From Streptomyces sp. NRRL S-31 (GTDB taxonomy: Bacteria > Actinomycetota > Actinomycetes > Streptomycetales > Streptomycetaceae): a DNA stretch of 64,000 nt. Below are positions 44,301-51,864 of the stretch, piece after piece (the first letter of the stretch is position 1; each line of letters opens with the position of its first letter). The notes beneath the pieces are model-generated. The model ran no database searches. It was not told where the DNA came from and saw nothing but the letters and a program-made list of their open reading frames with translations. The position numbers were made by a program, and so were the translations under genes. Location: positions 1-64,000 of the forward strand of contig NZ_JOCB01000026.1 in assembly GCF_000718775.1 (NCBI RefSeq). The letters are read 5' to 3'.

Positions 44301-44861
44301 ATGACGGCCGACGAGAGCCTGACCGAGCGGACGGCGCACCTGCTGAACACGGCGCGCTATCTGAACCTGGCCACCGCCCGGGACGGGCTCCCGTGGGTGG
44401 CCACCCTGGAGTACGCGTGGTTCACCGATCCGCTGCACTTCGTGTTCGGCTCGTCCACCGGTTCCCGGCACAGCGGCGACCTGCGCGCGGAGCCCCGGGT
44501 GAGCGGTTCGCTGTTCGTGACCGCGGGCGCCGCCGGGGTGGCCGTCGCGTCCGTGGACGGCGCGCAGTTCACCGGCCGCTGCGCGGAGATCGGCCCCGAA
44601 CTGCTGGACGCCTACTACGCGCCCTTCTACGAGACGGTGTTCCCCGACGCCCGGCAGCGTGCCGAGTGGCGGCTGCCGCCGGAGCGGCTGCGCGGGTCCG
44701 CGCCGCACCGTCTCTACCGGGTCGACGTCGAGCGCTGGTGGCTGATCGACACCCGCCACTGGGAGGAGGACCGCATCGACCGCCGTGTCGAACTGCCGCT
44801 CGACTCCGGTACGCAGGCCCGGCTGGCCGCCCACGCGCGCGTGCGCGTGACGTCTCCCTGA
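44301..44861 (+). CDS. Pyridoxamine-5'-phosphate-oxidase-like flavoprotein
   Basis: This 186-aa protein has the split-barrel FMN-binding fold: LLNTARYLNLATARDGLPWVATL, then FVFGSSTGSRHSGDLRAEPRVSGSLF (FMN-phosphate contacts) and a C-terminal PHRLYRVDVERWWLID. It may use FMN or F420; true PNPOx activity is unlikely because the specific C-terminal Arg/His set is missing. Related genes occur in the S. lividans tRNA-dependent peptide locus as I recall, so a role in finishing the peptide is plausible. It ends the plus-strand half of the island. Two hairpins follow. Confidence 0.78.
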   Translation: MTADESLTERTAHLLNTARYLNLATARDGLPWVATLEYAWFTDPLHFVFGSSTGSRHSGDLRAEPRVSGSLFVTAGAAGVAVASVDGAQFTGRCAEIGPELLDAYYAPFYETVFPDARQRAEWRLPPERLRGSAPHRLYRVDVERWWLIDTRHWEEDRIDRRVELPLDSGTQARLAAHARVRVTSP

Positions 44862-44890
44862 GCCGGGGCCGGCCGGGGGGAGGATGGCCG

Positions 44891-44955
44891 GGCCGGGCTC
44901 GCTGACGGGGGGTGTGCGAGCCCGGCCGGACCGCTCCCGGCCCACGGCCGGGAGC
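44891..44955. terminator. Double hairpin between PNPOx gene and copZ
   Basis: Two adjacent perfect stems, 12 bp (44891-44902 with 44916-44927) and 10 bp (44933-44942 with 44946-44955), lie between convergent genes. Confidence 0.75.
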
Positions 44956-44972
44956 GTCTGGTGGCACCGGCG

Positions 44973-45254
44973 TCAGGCGGCGCGGCCGGTCAGCTCGTAC
45001 CCGGCGTCGTCGACGGCCTTGGCGATCAGCGCGTCGTCGGGGCCCTGCTCGGCGACCACGGTGACCCGGCCGGTCTTCACGTCCACGTCGACCGAGAGCA
45101 CGCCTTCGACGCCGCTGACGGCCTTCGTGACCGCGGACTCGCAGTGGCTACAGGTCATGCCCGTCACGGCGTAGACGGCCTTGGCGCCGTCGGCCGCGGC
45201 CTCGCCGGTCGAGCCGGAGTGGCAGCTGCCGTCAGGGGTGCAGCAGGACGACAT
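44973..45254 (-). CDS. copZ: Copper chaperone CopZ (HMA domain)
   Basis: This 93-aa protein has an N-terminal Cys cluster (SSCCTPDGSCHSG, residues about 2-14) followed by one heavy-metal-associated domain with GMTCSHCESAV (about 33-43) and the SVDVDVKTGRVTV strand. It should carry Cu(I) to CopA and to CsoR; the added Cys3 cluster may raise capacity. ATG 45254 is preceded by AGGAGGAAG. Its promoter carries CsoR-type boxes. Confidence 0.92.
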   Translation of the reverse strand: MSSCCTPDGSCHSGSTGEAAADGAKAVYAVTGMTCSHCESAVTKAVSGVEGVLSVDVDVKTGRVTVVAEQGPDDALIAKAVDDAGYELTGRAA

Positions 45255-45293
45255 GGGCTTCCTCCTGGGGTAGTGAAGAGACGGAACGCGCCA

Positions 45294-45366
45294 ATACCCC
45301 TGGCGGGTTGGGGTATTTGAGGCGCTGGTGTGCATAGGTATACCCCCTACCCCTATGCAGCGGCAA
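45294..45366 (-). promoter_or_regulatory. copZ promoter with two CsoR-type boxes
   Basis: On the minus strand TTGCCG (45366-45361), an 18-bp spacer and TATACC (45342-45337) form the promoter. ATACCCCCTACCCCTAT (45340-45356) fills the spacer. A second, more widely spaced inverted repeat (ATACCCC-N9-GGGGTAT, 45294-45316) lies in the leader. Confidence 0.72.
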
Positions 45367-45367
45367 G

Positions 45368-46609
45368 TCATCCGACCGCCGGAACGGCCCCCGCCGCCAG
45401 GTGTCCGGTCCGGTGCAGCCGGGCCACCAGGGCGGCGCACCCCAGCCCGGTCGCGGCCAGCGCCGCCCAGGGCAGCCACGGCACCCCCGTGTCGAACAGC
45501 GCCCCCACGGCCAGGTTGCCCAGCGAGACGGCGATGCCGGAGGCGGTGCTGTAGGCGCCGTAGTAGGTGGCGACGAGCCGGTCACCGGAGAGCCGGACCA
45601 CGGTGTCCATCTCGAACGGGTAGAGCAGGGCCCCGCCCCAGGCGAGCAGCACCGCGCACACCGTCAGGGCGGCCACCCCGGCCGGTGCGCCGCCGGTCCG
45701 GTACAGCAGGGGCAGGAAGGCGGCGCCCATCACCGCCAGGCCGCAGGCGACGGCCCGGGGTCCGGCCAGGGTGCGCTGCGCCCACGCGGTCAGCTTCAGC
45801 TGCCCCGCCAGCGCGGCCAGCGCCGAGGCGGCGAACACCACACCGGTGACCGCGCCGGTGTGCCGGCCGAAGAGCGCGCGGGCGTGCAGCGGCAGCGCGA
45901 GGTACACCTGGAAGGCCAGCACGTACGAGCCGCTCATGGCGGCGGCGAAGAGCAGGAAGGGACGGTTGGCGGCGACCGTGCGCCAGTCGGCGGCGACCGC
46001 CCGCCAGGCCGGTTCGGCACCGCGGCCGGCCGGGGGCCGGGCGGGCAGCGCGCGGGACTGGAGCACGGCCAGGGCGCCGAAGATCAGCGCCGCGACCGCG
46101 CACACCACGCCGAAGTCCCATGTCAGCAGGGCCAGTCCGGCGAGCGGGCCGACCAGGATGCCCGCCTGGTAGAAGACGTTGAAGGTGGCGAACGCCGCGA
46201 CCCGTCGCTCCTGGCCCGCGTCCGCCGCGAGGTAGGCGCGCACGGCCGGGTTGAACAGCGCGCCGGCCAGGCCGGTCAGCGCCGAGGCCGCCACCAGCGC
46301 GGGCAGTGAACTCGCCACCGCCAGCAGCCCGAAGGCGACCGACCGCAGGGCGCAGCCGGCGAGGATCATCGGCTTGCAGCCGTAGCGGTCGGCGAGGGTG
46401 CCGCCGACCAGGAACATGCCCTGCTGGGAGAAGTTGCGCACGCCCAGCACCAGGCCGACCGCCCAGGCGGCGAGCCCGAGACCGTGCGCCAGGTGGTCGG
46501 CCAGGTACGGCATCAGCATGTAGAAGCCCAGGTTGATGGCGAACTGGTTCACCATCAGCAGCCGGGCCGGCCGGTCGAAGGAGGCCATCCGGGCCCACAG
46601 CCGGGTCAC
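45368..46609 (-). CDS. MFS transporter (MdtH-like) of the copper operon
   Basis: A 413-aa, 12-helix MFS protein. It starts with [38 protein letters not shown] and has motif A as [20 protein letters not shown] 46609 overlaps the preceding synthase stop (GTGA), which indicates coupling; the longer open frame upstream is the synthase in another frame. The operon begins at a small copper-box-controlled gene (48523), so this transporter is probably copper-induced too. It may export the metallated or unwanted product, or take up precursor. Confidence 0.85.
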   Translation of the reverse strand: MTRLWARMASFDRPARLLMVNQFAINLGFYMLMPYLADHLAHGLGLAAWAVGLVLGVRNFSQQGMFLVGGTLADRYGCKPMILAGCALRSVAFGLLAVASSLPALVAASALTGLAGALFNPAVRAYLAADAGQERRVAAFATFNVFYQAGILVGPLAGLALLTWDFGVVCAVAALIFGALAVLQSRALPARPPAGRGAEPAWRAVAADWRTVAANRPFLLFAAAMSGSYVLAFQVYLALPLHARALFGRHTGAVTGVVFAASALAALAGQLKLTAWAQRTLAGPRAVACGLAVMGAAFLPLLYRTGGAPAGVAALTVCAVLLAWGGALLYPFEMDTVVRLSGDRLVATYYGAYSTASGIAVSLGNLAVGALFDTGVPWLPWAALAATGLGCAALVARLHRTGHLAAGAVPAVG

Positions 46610-47721
46610 CGGACGCCCGCCTTCGCCAGGCCGCGCGCGAGCGGATCGCGGACCCGGGCGCACCGGGTCCACCGCGTCACCACGCGCGCGTCCGGTTCGG
46701 CGATGTCGTCGGGTTCCGGCCGCGGTGTCCGCCCGAGCAGCCCGTGCTCGCGGCACCAGGCGTCGTCGTACACGGTCTGGAGGTAGCGGTGCGGTCCGTC
46801 GGGGAAGACCGCGGCGATCCTGGTGCCGGCGGGGTGGGTCCGTGCCGCCCATCCGGCCACCAGCGCTACCGCCCCGACGCTCCAGCCGCCGACGGCGTAG
46901 TGACGGCGGGCCAGGTGGCGGCACGCCCAGACGGCCTCGGCCGGGCTCACCCAGTGGACCTCGGCGAAGGCCGCGTAGTCGACGTTCTCCGGATGGATGC
47001 TGGAGCCGAGGCCGCGCATCAGCCGCGGCCCCGCCGGCTGGCCGAAGATCGCCGAGCCGACGGCGTCCACCCCGATGAGGGTCAGCCGCGGGAAGACCTC
47101 GCGCAGCGCGGCCGAGACCCCGGCGGAGTGTCCGCCGGTGCCGACCGCCGCCACCAGCACGTCGACCCGGCCGAGCTGGGCGATCAGCTCGGCGGCGAGG
47201 GGCCGGTAGGCGGCGGCGTTGTCGGGGTTGCGGTACTGGTCCGGGCAGTACGTGCCGGGGGTGCGGGCCAGCAGCTCCGCGACGCGCCGGCGGCGCGCCT
47301 CCTGCCAGCCGCCCTCCGGGTGCGGCGTGGCGACCTGGACGACCCGTGCGCCCAGCGCGGTGAGCAGCCGTGCCACGGGGGGCTCCATACCGGGGTCGGT
47401 CACGACGGTGACCGGGTGGCCGTAGGTCAGCCCGGCCAGCGCGAGGCCGAGACCGAGGGTGCCGCTGGACGACTCGACGAGCGGCGCGCCCGGCGCGAGG
47501 TCGCCGCGCCGACGGGCCTCGCGGACCATGTGCAGGGCGGGCCGGTCCTTCAGGCCCCCCGGGTTGGCGCCCTCCAGCTTCGCGTGGAAGCCGCGGCCGG
47601 GCGGGGCGAAGGGTTCGTCCACCCACAGGATGGGGGTGTCACCGACGAGGTGGGCGGGGCGCCGGGCGGTCGGCGGACGGGACGCGCGCGTCCGCAGGGC
47701 GGGCAGCGGGGCAGCTGACAT
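46606..47721 (-). CDS. Cysteine-synthase-family PLP enzyme (second SbnA-like protein)
   Basis: A 371-aa fold-type II PLP enzyme. It has the lysine segment [18 protein letters not shown], the substrate loop [13 protein letters not shown], the phosphate loop [10 protein letters not shown] and the C-terminal LQTVYDDAW ending seen in SbnA-type proteins. It differs clearly from SbnA at 21163-22161 and has no SbnB partner beside it. It may make a beta-substituted alanine (cysteine analogue, Dap or another amino acid) from phosphoserine or O-acetylserine. AAGGAG lies 10 bases before ATG 47721. It is coupled to the MFS gene downstream. Confidence 0.8.
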   Translation of the reverse strand: MSAAPLPALRTRASRPPTARRPAHLVGDTPILWVDEPFAPPGRGFHAKLEGANPGGLKDRPALHMVREARRRGDLAPGAPLVESSSGTLGLGLALAGLTYGHPVTVVTDPGMEPPVARLLTALGARVVQVATPHPEGGWQEARRRRVAELLARTPGTYCPDQYRNPDNAAAYRPLAAELIAQLGRVDVLVAAVGTGGHSAGVSAALREVFPRLTLIGVDAVGSAIFGQPAGPRLMRGLGSSIHPENVDYAAFAEVHWVSPAEAVWACRHLARRHYAVGGWSVGAVALVAGWAARTHPAGTRIAAVFPDGPHRYLQTVYDDAWCREHGLLGRTPRPEPDDIAEPDARVVTRWTRCARVRDPLARGLAKAGVR

Positions 47722-47833
47722 GGGGGCAGGGCTCCTTCGCGCCCGGCGGCAGTGCGGCGGGCGCCGTGCGAGTGGGGGGTGGGCGCGTGGGCGCCCCGGC
47801 CCGCGGTTGGGTGCGGGGCGCGCGGGCGCCGCC

Positions 47834-48265
47834 CTACTGCCGCAGCACTCCGACGAGCGCGCGTGCGGAGCCGTTCGAGCGGGGGCGGGACGTGCCGGGC
47901 GGGCTGCGCCACCCGGTGCGCGCGTGGCGCCCGCCGGCCGCGGCGGACGGGACCGGCTGGTGCGCCTCGCCGTCGGGTCCGCCGTCGTCGAGGGCGGCGC
48001 GCGGCCGGTCCGCCGTGTGGTCCGAGTGGCCGCCCGCCGCGTGCCGGTGGTGGGGAGGCGGCGCGGCCGGTCCCGCGCCGTCGGCCCCGTCCACGGCGCG
48101 CGGGAGGTCCTGCGCCACCACGGGGGTGGGGTCGAATCCGGCGTAGGAGCAGGCGTGCACCGCGCCGGTGAGATGGGCCGCGATCACCAGGACCAGTCCG
48201 ACGAGCAGGGCGGCGCGACGGGAACCTCTCCCGCGCCCGCCGCCACTGCCCCATGAGCCGATCAC
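47834..48265 (-). CDS. Small membrane or secreted His-rich protein
   Basis: This 143-aa protein has one hydrophobic segment near residues 17-38 ([20 protein letters not shown]), a single Cys just after it, and a His-rich stretch ([12 protein letters not shown], about 72-83). Topology is probably one N-terminal membrane anchor with an extracellular metal-binding tail. Family not certain; several small proteins of this type accompany Streptomyces copper genes. GTG 48265 is the only in-frame start and lacks a clear ribosome-binding site, but it follows the 73-aa gene by 36 bp and may be coupled to it. Confidence 0.6.
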   Translation of the reverse strand: MIGSWGSGGGRGRGSRRAALLVGLVLVIAAHLTGAVHACSYAGFDPTPVVAQDLPRAVDGADGAGPAAPPPHHRHAAGGHSDHTADRPRAALDDGGPDGEAHQPVPSAAAGGRHARTGWRSPPGTSRPRSNGSARALVGVLRQ

Positions 48266-48301
48266 ATGCGCAGCGTAGCCGTCTAGTGACGTCGTGTCAT
48301 A

Positions 48302-48523
48302 TCACGGGCGGCGTGGCGCGATCACCGGCCGCCGGCAGCCACAGGTCCGCGCCCCGGTCCGGCCGGCGTCCGGGCCGCCGAGGTGCGCGGCCAGCGCCTG
48401 AAGGAGCGCGACGGCCGCCCTGCGGGTCACGGGATGCCCGGCTCCCCTGCGGAGGGCGTCCCACACGACCGGCGCCCCGCCCTCCGGGGCTCGCCGTCCG
48501 GAAAGGTTCAGCCAGGGGCTCAT
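48302..48523 (-). CDS. 73-aa protein with CxC motif and its own copper-type promoter
   Basis: This small basic protein starts at ATG 48523 with GAGAGGAA six bases upstream and has strong GC3 bias. It has a hydrophobic helix (RRAAVALLQALAAHLGG, about 35-51) and ends with TCGCRRP, a C-x-C pair able to bind Cu(I). No family is recognised. A full 17-bp CsoR-type box lies at 48568-48584 inside its promoter. It is the first gene of a probable operon with the His-rich protein, the second SbnA-like enzyme and an MFS transporter. Confidence 0.6.
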   Translation of the reverse strand: MSPWLNLSGRRAPEGGAPVVWDALRRGAGHPVTRRAAVALLQALAAHLGGPDAGRTGARTCGCRRPVIAPRRP

Positions 48524-48564
48524 CTTCGGTTCCTCTCGGTGCGCGACGACGGGAAGCGGCTCCA

Positions 48565-48633
48565 CACATACCCCGGGCCGGTATCCGGAACAAGGCCGCA
48601 CCCGCTTGACTCCGTACCCCCCTGGGGTATGTT
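48565..48633. promoter_or_regulatory. Divergent copper-type promoters, back to back
   Basis: Minus strand: TTGTTC (48593-48588), 17 bp, TATGTG (48570-48565), with ATACCCCGGGCCGGTAT (48568-48584) in the spacer. Plus strand: TTGACT (48606-48611), 16 bp, TATGTT (48628-48633), with GTACCCCCCTGGGGTAT (48614-48630) in the spacer. Both boxes lie between -35 and -10, a geometry typical of steric repression. Confidence 0.72.
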
Positions 48634-48679
48634 GAAGCCTTCGGGCCGCCCGCGGGCGGCGACCAGACGAGGAGTCACC

Positions 48680-49654
48680 ATGAACACCGGGCTGCGGATC
48701 ACCGCCTTCGCCGCCGCGCTCGCGGCGGCGTTCGGCCTCGCCTACGGCGTCGGCGGAGGGGTCGGCGAGATATCCCTGGAGACCGGGAGCGCGGCACACG
48801 ACGGGCACGCGAGCGCCCCGCCCGGCGGGGACGGCGGCACGGGCGGCGGACCGGCGGCGCCCGGCGGACTCCAGGTGTCGGAGCGGGGCTACACGCTCGA
48901 TCTGAAGACCCCGGCCGTCACCGCTGGACGGAGCGCCGAGCTGCGCTTCGCGATCGTGCGGGACGCCACCGGGCGCGCGCTCACCTCCTACCAGGAGGAG
49001 CACACCAAGGAACTGCACCTGATCGTCGCCTCGCGGGACCTGACCGTCTTCCGTCATCTGCACCCGAGGCGCGCCGCCGACGGCACCTGGTCCGCGCCCG
49101 TGACCCTGCCCCGGGCCGGGGCCTACCGGGTCTTCGCCGACTTCACGCCCGGCGGCGGCGATGGGCTCACCCTCGGCACCGACCTGACCGCGTCGGGCCG
49201 CTACTCCCCCGCGCCCCTCCCGGCGCCCGCCGGCACCGCCGAGGTCGACGGGTACCGGGTGAGCCTCCGGGGCCGGCCCGTTCCCGGCCGGGACAGCGAG
49301 CTGACGCTCACCGTGACCAGGAACGGCGAGCCGGTGCGTGACCTCCAGCCCTACCTCGGCGCCTACGGCCATCTGGTGGCACTGCGCTCCGGGGACCTCG
49401 GCTACCTGCACGTGCACCCGAACGGCGAGCCGGGCGACGGCGCGACCTCGCCCGGGCCGGACATCTCCTTCACGACCACGGCGCCCAGCACCGGCACCTA
49501 CCGGCTGTTCCTGGACTTCAAACACGCGGGAGAGGTGCACACCGCCGCGTTCACCGTCCGGGCGGGGCGGCCCGCGCGGCGACCGGACGCCTCCTCTCCG
49601 CCCTCCCCGCACCCCTCCGAGGAGCCCGGGAAGCACTCCGGACACGGCCACTGA
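48680..49654 (+). CDS. Secreted or anchored protein with duplicated HxHP domain and His tail
   Basis: A 324-aa protein with an N-terminal signal or anchor (residues 5-25), a Gly/Pro/His linker, and two beta-rich domains. Each domain carries an H-L-(I/V)-(V/A) strand, then a D-L element, and ends in HLHP (domain 1, about residues 121-135) or HVHP (domain 2, about 236-255). The C-terminus ends HSGHGH. These His clusters point to extracytoplasmic copper binding. ATG 48680 has GAGGAG upstream, and the promoter contains a CsoR-type box. The family is seen beside actinobacterial copper genes; the biochemical role (storage, relay) is not known to me. Confidence 0.75.
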   Translation: MNTGLRITAFAAALAAAFGLAYGVGGGVGEISLETGSAAHDGHASAPPGGDGGTGGGPAAPGGLQVSERGYTLDLKTPAVTAGRSAELRFAIVRDATGRALTSYQEEHTKELHLIVASRDLTVFRHLHPRRAADGTWSAPVTLPRAGAYRVFADFTPGGGDGLTLGTDLTASGRYSPAPLPAPAGTAEVDGYRVSLRGRPVPGRDSELTLTVTRNGEPVRDLQPYLGAYGHLVALRSGDLGYLHVHPNGEPGDGATSPGPDISFTTTAPSTGTYRLFLDFKHAGEVHTAAFTVRAGRPARRPDASSPPSPHPSEEPGKHSGHGH

Positions 49655-49660
49655 ACACGA

Positions 49661-49724
49661 GCGTCCCCCTGGAGTGCTCCAGGGGGACGCGGGGCCGCGC
49701 GGACGCCATAGGGGGGACGTCCGC
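49661..49724. terminator. Two hairpins between convergent genes
   Basis: A perfect 14-bp stem (49661-49674 with 49677-49690) is followed by a 7-bp stem (49699-49705 with 49718-49724). They form the right-hand border of the copper island. Confidence 0.8.
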
Positions 49725-49745
49725 ACGGCCGGCTCCGACGGAAAG

Positions 49746-50465
49746 TCAGCTCGTCGCGCGAACCGCCTCGCGGATCAGGTCGGCGACCGCCTTCGGCTGG
49801 GAGACGGCGACCGCGTGCGACGCGCCCTCGACCTCGACGATCGTCGCGCCGGCCCGCTTCGCGCCGAAGCGCTCCACCTCCGGGTTGATGGCGTTGTCCG
49901 CGGCGGCGACAAGAGCCCACGACGGCTTGGTCTGCCACGCGGCGGCGGCGGCCGTCTCCTCGAACGCGGCGGCGGCGAGCGGACGCTGCGCGGCCGCGAG
50001 GACCTTCGTGACCTCCGCGGGGACGTCGGCGGCGAAGACCGACGGGAAGGCGTCCTCGGCGATGGTGACCTCGACGGCGGTGCCGCCGTCGGCCACCGGG
50101 TACGTCCACTCCTTGAGGTTGCTCACCAGCGGCGAGAGCGGGTAGCGGCCCTGGAGCTCGCCGAGGCTCTCGCCCTCCTGGAGGGCGTACGCGGCGACGT
50201 AGACCAGGCCCACGACGTTCTCCGTGGTGCCGGCCACGGTGATGAGCGCACCACCGTAGGAGTGGCCGACCAGGATCACCGGGCCGTCGATCTGGGCGGC
50301 GACGGAGGCGACGTACGCCGCGTCGGACGCCAGGCCGCGGAGCGGGTTCGGCGGCGCGATCACGGGGATGCCGTCGCTCTGGAGCTCGGCGATGACGCCG
50401 GACCAGCTGGCGGCGTCGGCGAACGCGCCGTGGACCAGGACGACCGTGGGCGTGGAGGTGCTCAT
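49746..50465 (-). CDS. Alpha/beta hydrolase (esterase-like)
   Basis: This 239-aa cytosolic hydrolase has the oxyanion strand VVLVHGAFADAASW, nucleophile Ser in VGHSYGGAL (about residue 84), a late acid (Asn/Asp in AADNAINPE) and His in GASHAVAVSQP. It resembles salicylate-esterase-like or pyrethroid-hydrolase-like alpha/beta proteins common in soil bacteria; the substrate is unknown. The acid position reads AADNAIN, so either the first D acts or the triad is shifted. It follows the next hydrolase by 20 bp and is probably co-transcribed with it. Confidence 0.85.
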   Translation of the reverse strand: MSTSTPTVVLVHGAFADAASWSGVIAELQSDGIPVIAPPNPLRGLASDAAYVASVAAQIDGPVILVGHSYGGALITVAGTTENVVGLVYVAAYALQEGESLGELQGRYPLSPLVSNLKEWTYPVADGGTAVEVTIAEDAFPSVFAADVPAEVTKVLAAAQRPLAAAAFEETAAAAAWQTKPSWALVAAADNAINPEVERFGAKRAGATIVEVEGASHAVAVSQPKAVADLIREAVRATS

Positions 50466-50485
50466 GTCTGCGTTCTCTCGTGCGA

Positions 50486-51457
50486 TCAGGCGGTGTGCAG
50501 GGCCGCGTGCAGGGTGCGGACGGCCATCGTGATGGCGGCCTCGGCGGCGTGGGTGCCGCGCAGGGCGTTGAGCATCACGAAGTCGTGGATGATGCCCTGG
50601 AAGCGGACCGCGGTGACCGGAACGCCGGCCTCACGGAGCTTGTTGGCGTAGGCCTCGCCCTCGTCGCGCAGCACGTCCGCCTCACCGGTGATGACCAGCG
50701 CCGGCGGCAGGCCCTGGAGCTGCTCGGTGGTGGCGCGCAGCGGCGAGGCGGTGATCTGGGCGCGCTCGGCCTCGTCGGTGGTGTACTGGTCCCAGAACCA
50801 CTGCATGCCGTCGCGGCGCAGGAAGTAGCCGGTGGCGAACTGGTGGTAGGACGCCGTGTCGAAGTTCGCGTCCGTGACCGGGTAGAACAGCACCTGCTGG
50901 ACCAGCGGGATGCCGCCGCGCTCCTTGGCCATCAGGGTCAGGGCGGCCGTCATGTTGCCGCCGACCGAGTCACCGGCCACGGCCAGCCGCGAGGCGTCCA
51001 GGCCCTTCTCGGCGCCCTGCTCCACGATCCACTTCGCGACGGTGAAGTTCTGCTCGATGGCGACCGGGTAGCGGGCCTCGGGCGAGAGGTCGTACTCGGG
51101 GAAGACGACCGCGGCCTCGGCGCCCACGGCGAGTTCGCGCACCAGGCGGTCGTGGGTGTGGGCGTTGCCGAAGACCCAGCCGGCACCGTGGATGTAGATG
51201 ATGACGGGGAGGGTGCCGGTGGCGCCGGCGGGCTTGACGATCCGCGCCCGGACGCTGCCCGTGGGGCCGCCCTCGACCGTGATCCACTCCTCGTCCACGG
51301 CCGGCTTCTCGATCTCGCCGGACTGCACCTCGTCGACGGCCTTGCGACCATCGGCCGGAGCCAGGTCGAAGAGGTACGGCGGGTTGGCGGTCGCCGCGAC
51401 GAACTCGGCGGCGGCGGGCTCCAGCACCGGCTGCACCGGGGCGTGGGCGTCAGACAT
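50486..51457 (-). CDS. HSL-type alpha/beta hydrolase
   Basis: A 323-aa esterase of the hormone-sensitive-lipase group. The HGGG-like motif reads IYIHGAGWVFG, the nucleophile motif is AGDSVGGNM, the acid lies in GEADVLRDEG and the His in QGIIHDFVML. Such enzymes hydrolyse short acyl esters. ATG 51457 is chosen for GGAG ten bases upstream over the longer frame to 51529. It is divergent from the amidohydrolase operon across a 407-bp region that contains two near-identical 14-mers. Confidence 0.9.
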   Translation of the reverse strand: MSDAHAPVQPVLEPAAAEFVAATANPPYLFDLAPADGRKAVDEVQSGEIEKPAVDEEWITVEGGPTGSVRARIVKPAGATGTLPVIIYIHGAGWVFGNAHTHDRLVRELAVGAEAAVVFPEYDLSPEARYPVAIEQNFTVAKWIVEQGAEKGLDASRLAVAGDSVGGNMTAALTLMAKERGGIPLVQQVLFYPVTDANFDTASYHQFATGYFLRRDGMQWFWDQYTTDEAERAQITASPLRATTEQLQGLPPALVITGEADVLRDEGEAYANKLREAGVPVTAVRFQGIIHDFVMLNALRGTHAAEAAITMAVRTLHAALHTA

Positions 51458-51663
51458 GGGGGTATCTCCTGTATCGCTGCAACAGCGCCGGCAGATCCGG
51501 CACATCGCGCGGATCGTCGTGCTCGGCACTCCGGCACCGCAGGCCCCAGGGTAGAAGCACCGTCGGGCCGGCCGTTGCCCGTCAGCGCACGTACGGCGTT
51601 CTCACAGCGCACGGAAACAGGCCCGCCGTCCGGGGTACGCACGGCTCGCCGCCCCGTCGCGAC

Positions 51664-51699
51664 CAGTGCGCTGTCAGGAGCCTTTCAGTGCGCTGACAG
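51664..51699. repeat. Twin 14-bp operator-like repeats, 22 bp apart
   Basis: CAGTGCGCTGTCAG (51664-51677) and CAGTGCGCTGACAG (51686-51699) are direct repeats on the same DNA face. Each core is nearly palindromic (TCAGTGCGCTGA). A related inverted half, TCAGCGCAC, occurs at 51582-51590. They lie in the divergent 51458-51864 region, which otherwise shows no gene; a regulator binding site is likely. Confidence 0.6.
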
Positions 51700-51864
51700 A
51701 ACAATCGACCGCGACCGATGGCCCTAGCTTGACGGCGCAGCGGGTCGCGGTACGCCCTCGACCGAGTGGCGAACCCCCGCTTCACCCACCGCTCTCTCCG
51801 TCCACCACGTCAGCCGCACGCGGCGGACGTCGAAGACGCTCATCCCGGAGGAGGTCCCACAGAC

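Noticed and set aside
16478..44861. Chalkophore for copper scavenging
   Set aside because: Boxes of this type are derepressed by copper excess, and no isonitrile synthase, methanobactin or SF2768-type genes are present. A detoxifying or copper-using product fits better, though this is untested.
13510..49654. Integrative element carrying the copper island
   Set aside because: No integrase, relaxase, tRNA gene or direct-repeat att sites were seen within or at its edges, so mobility cannot be claimed.
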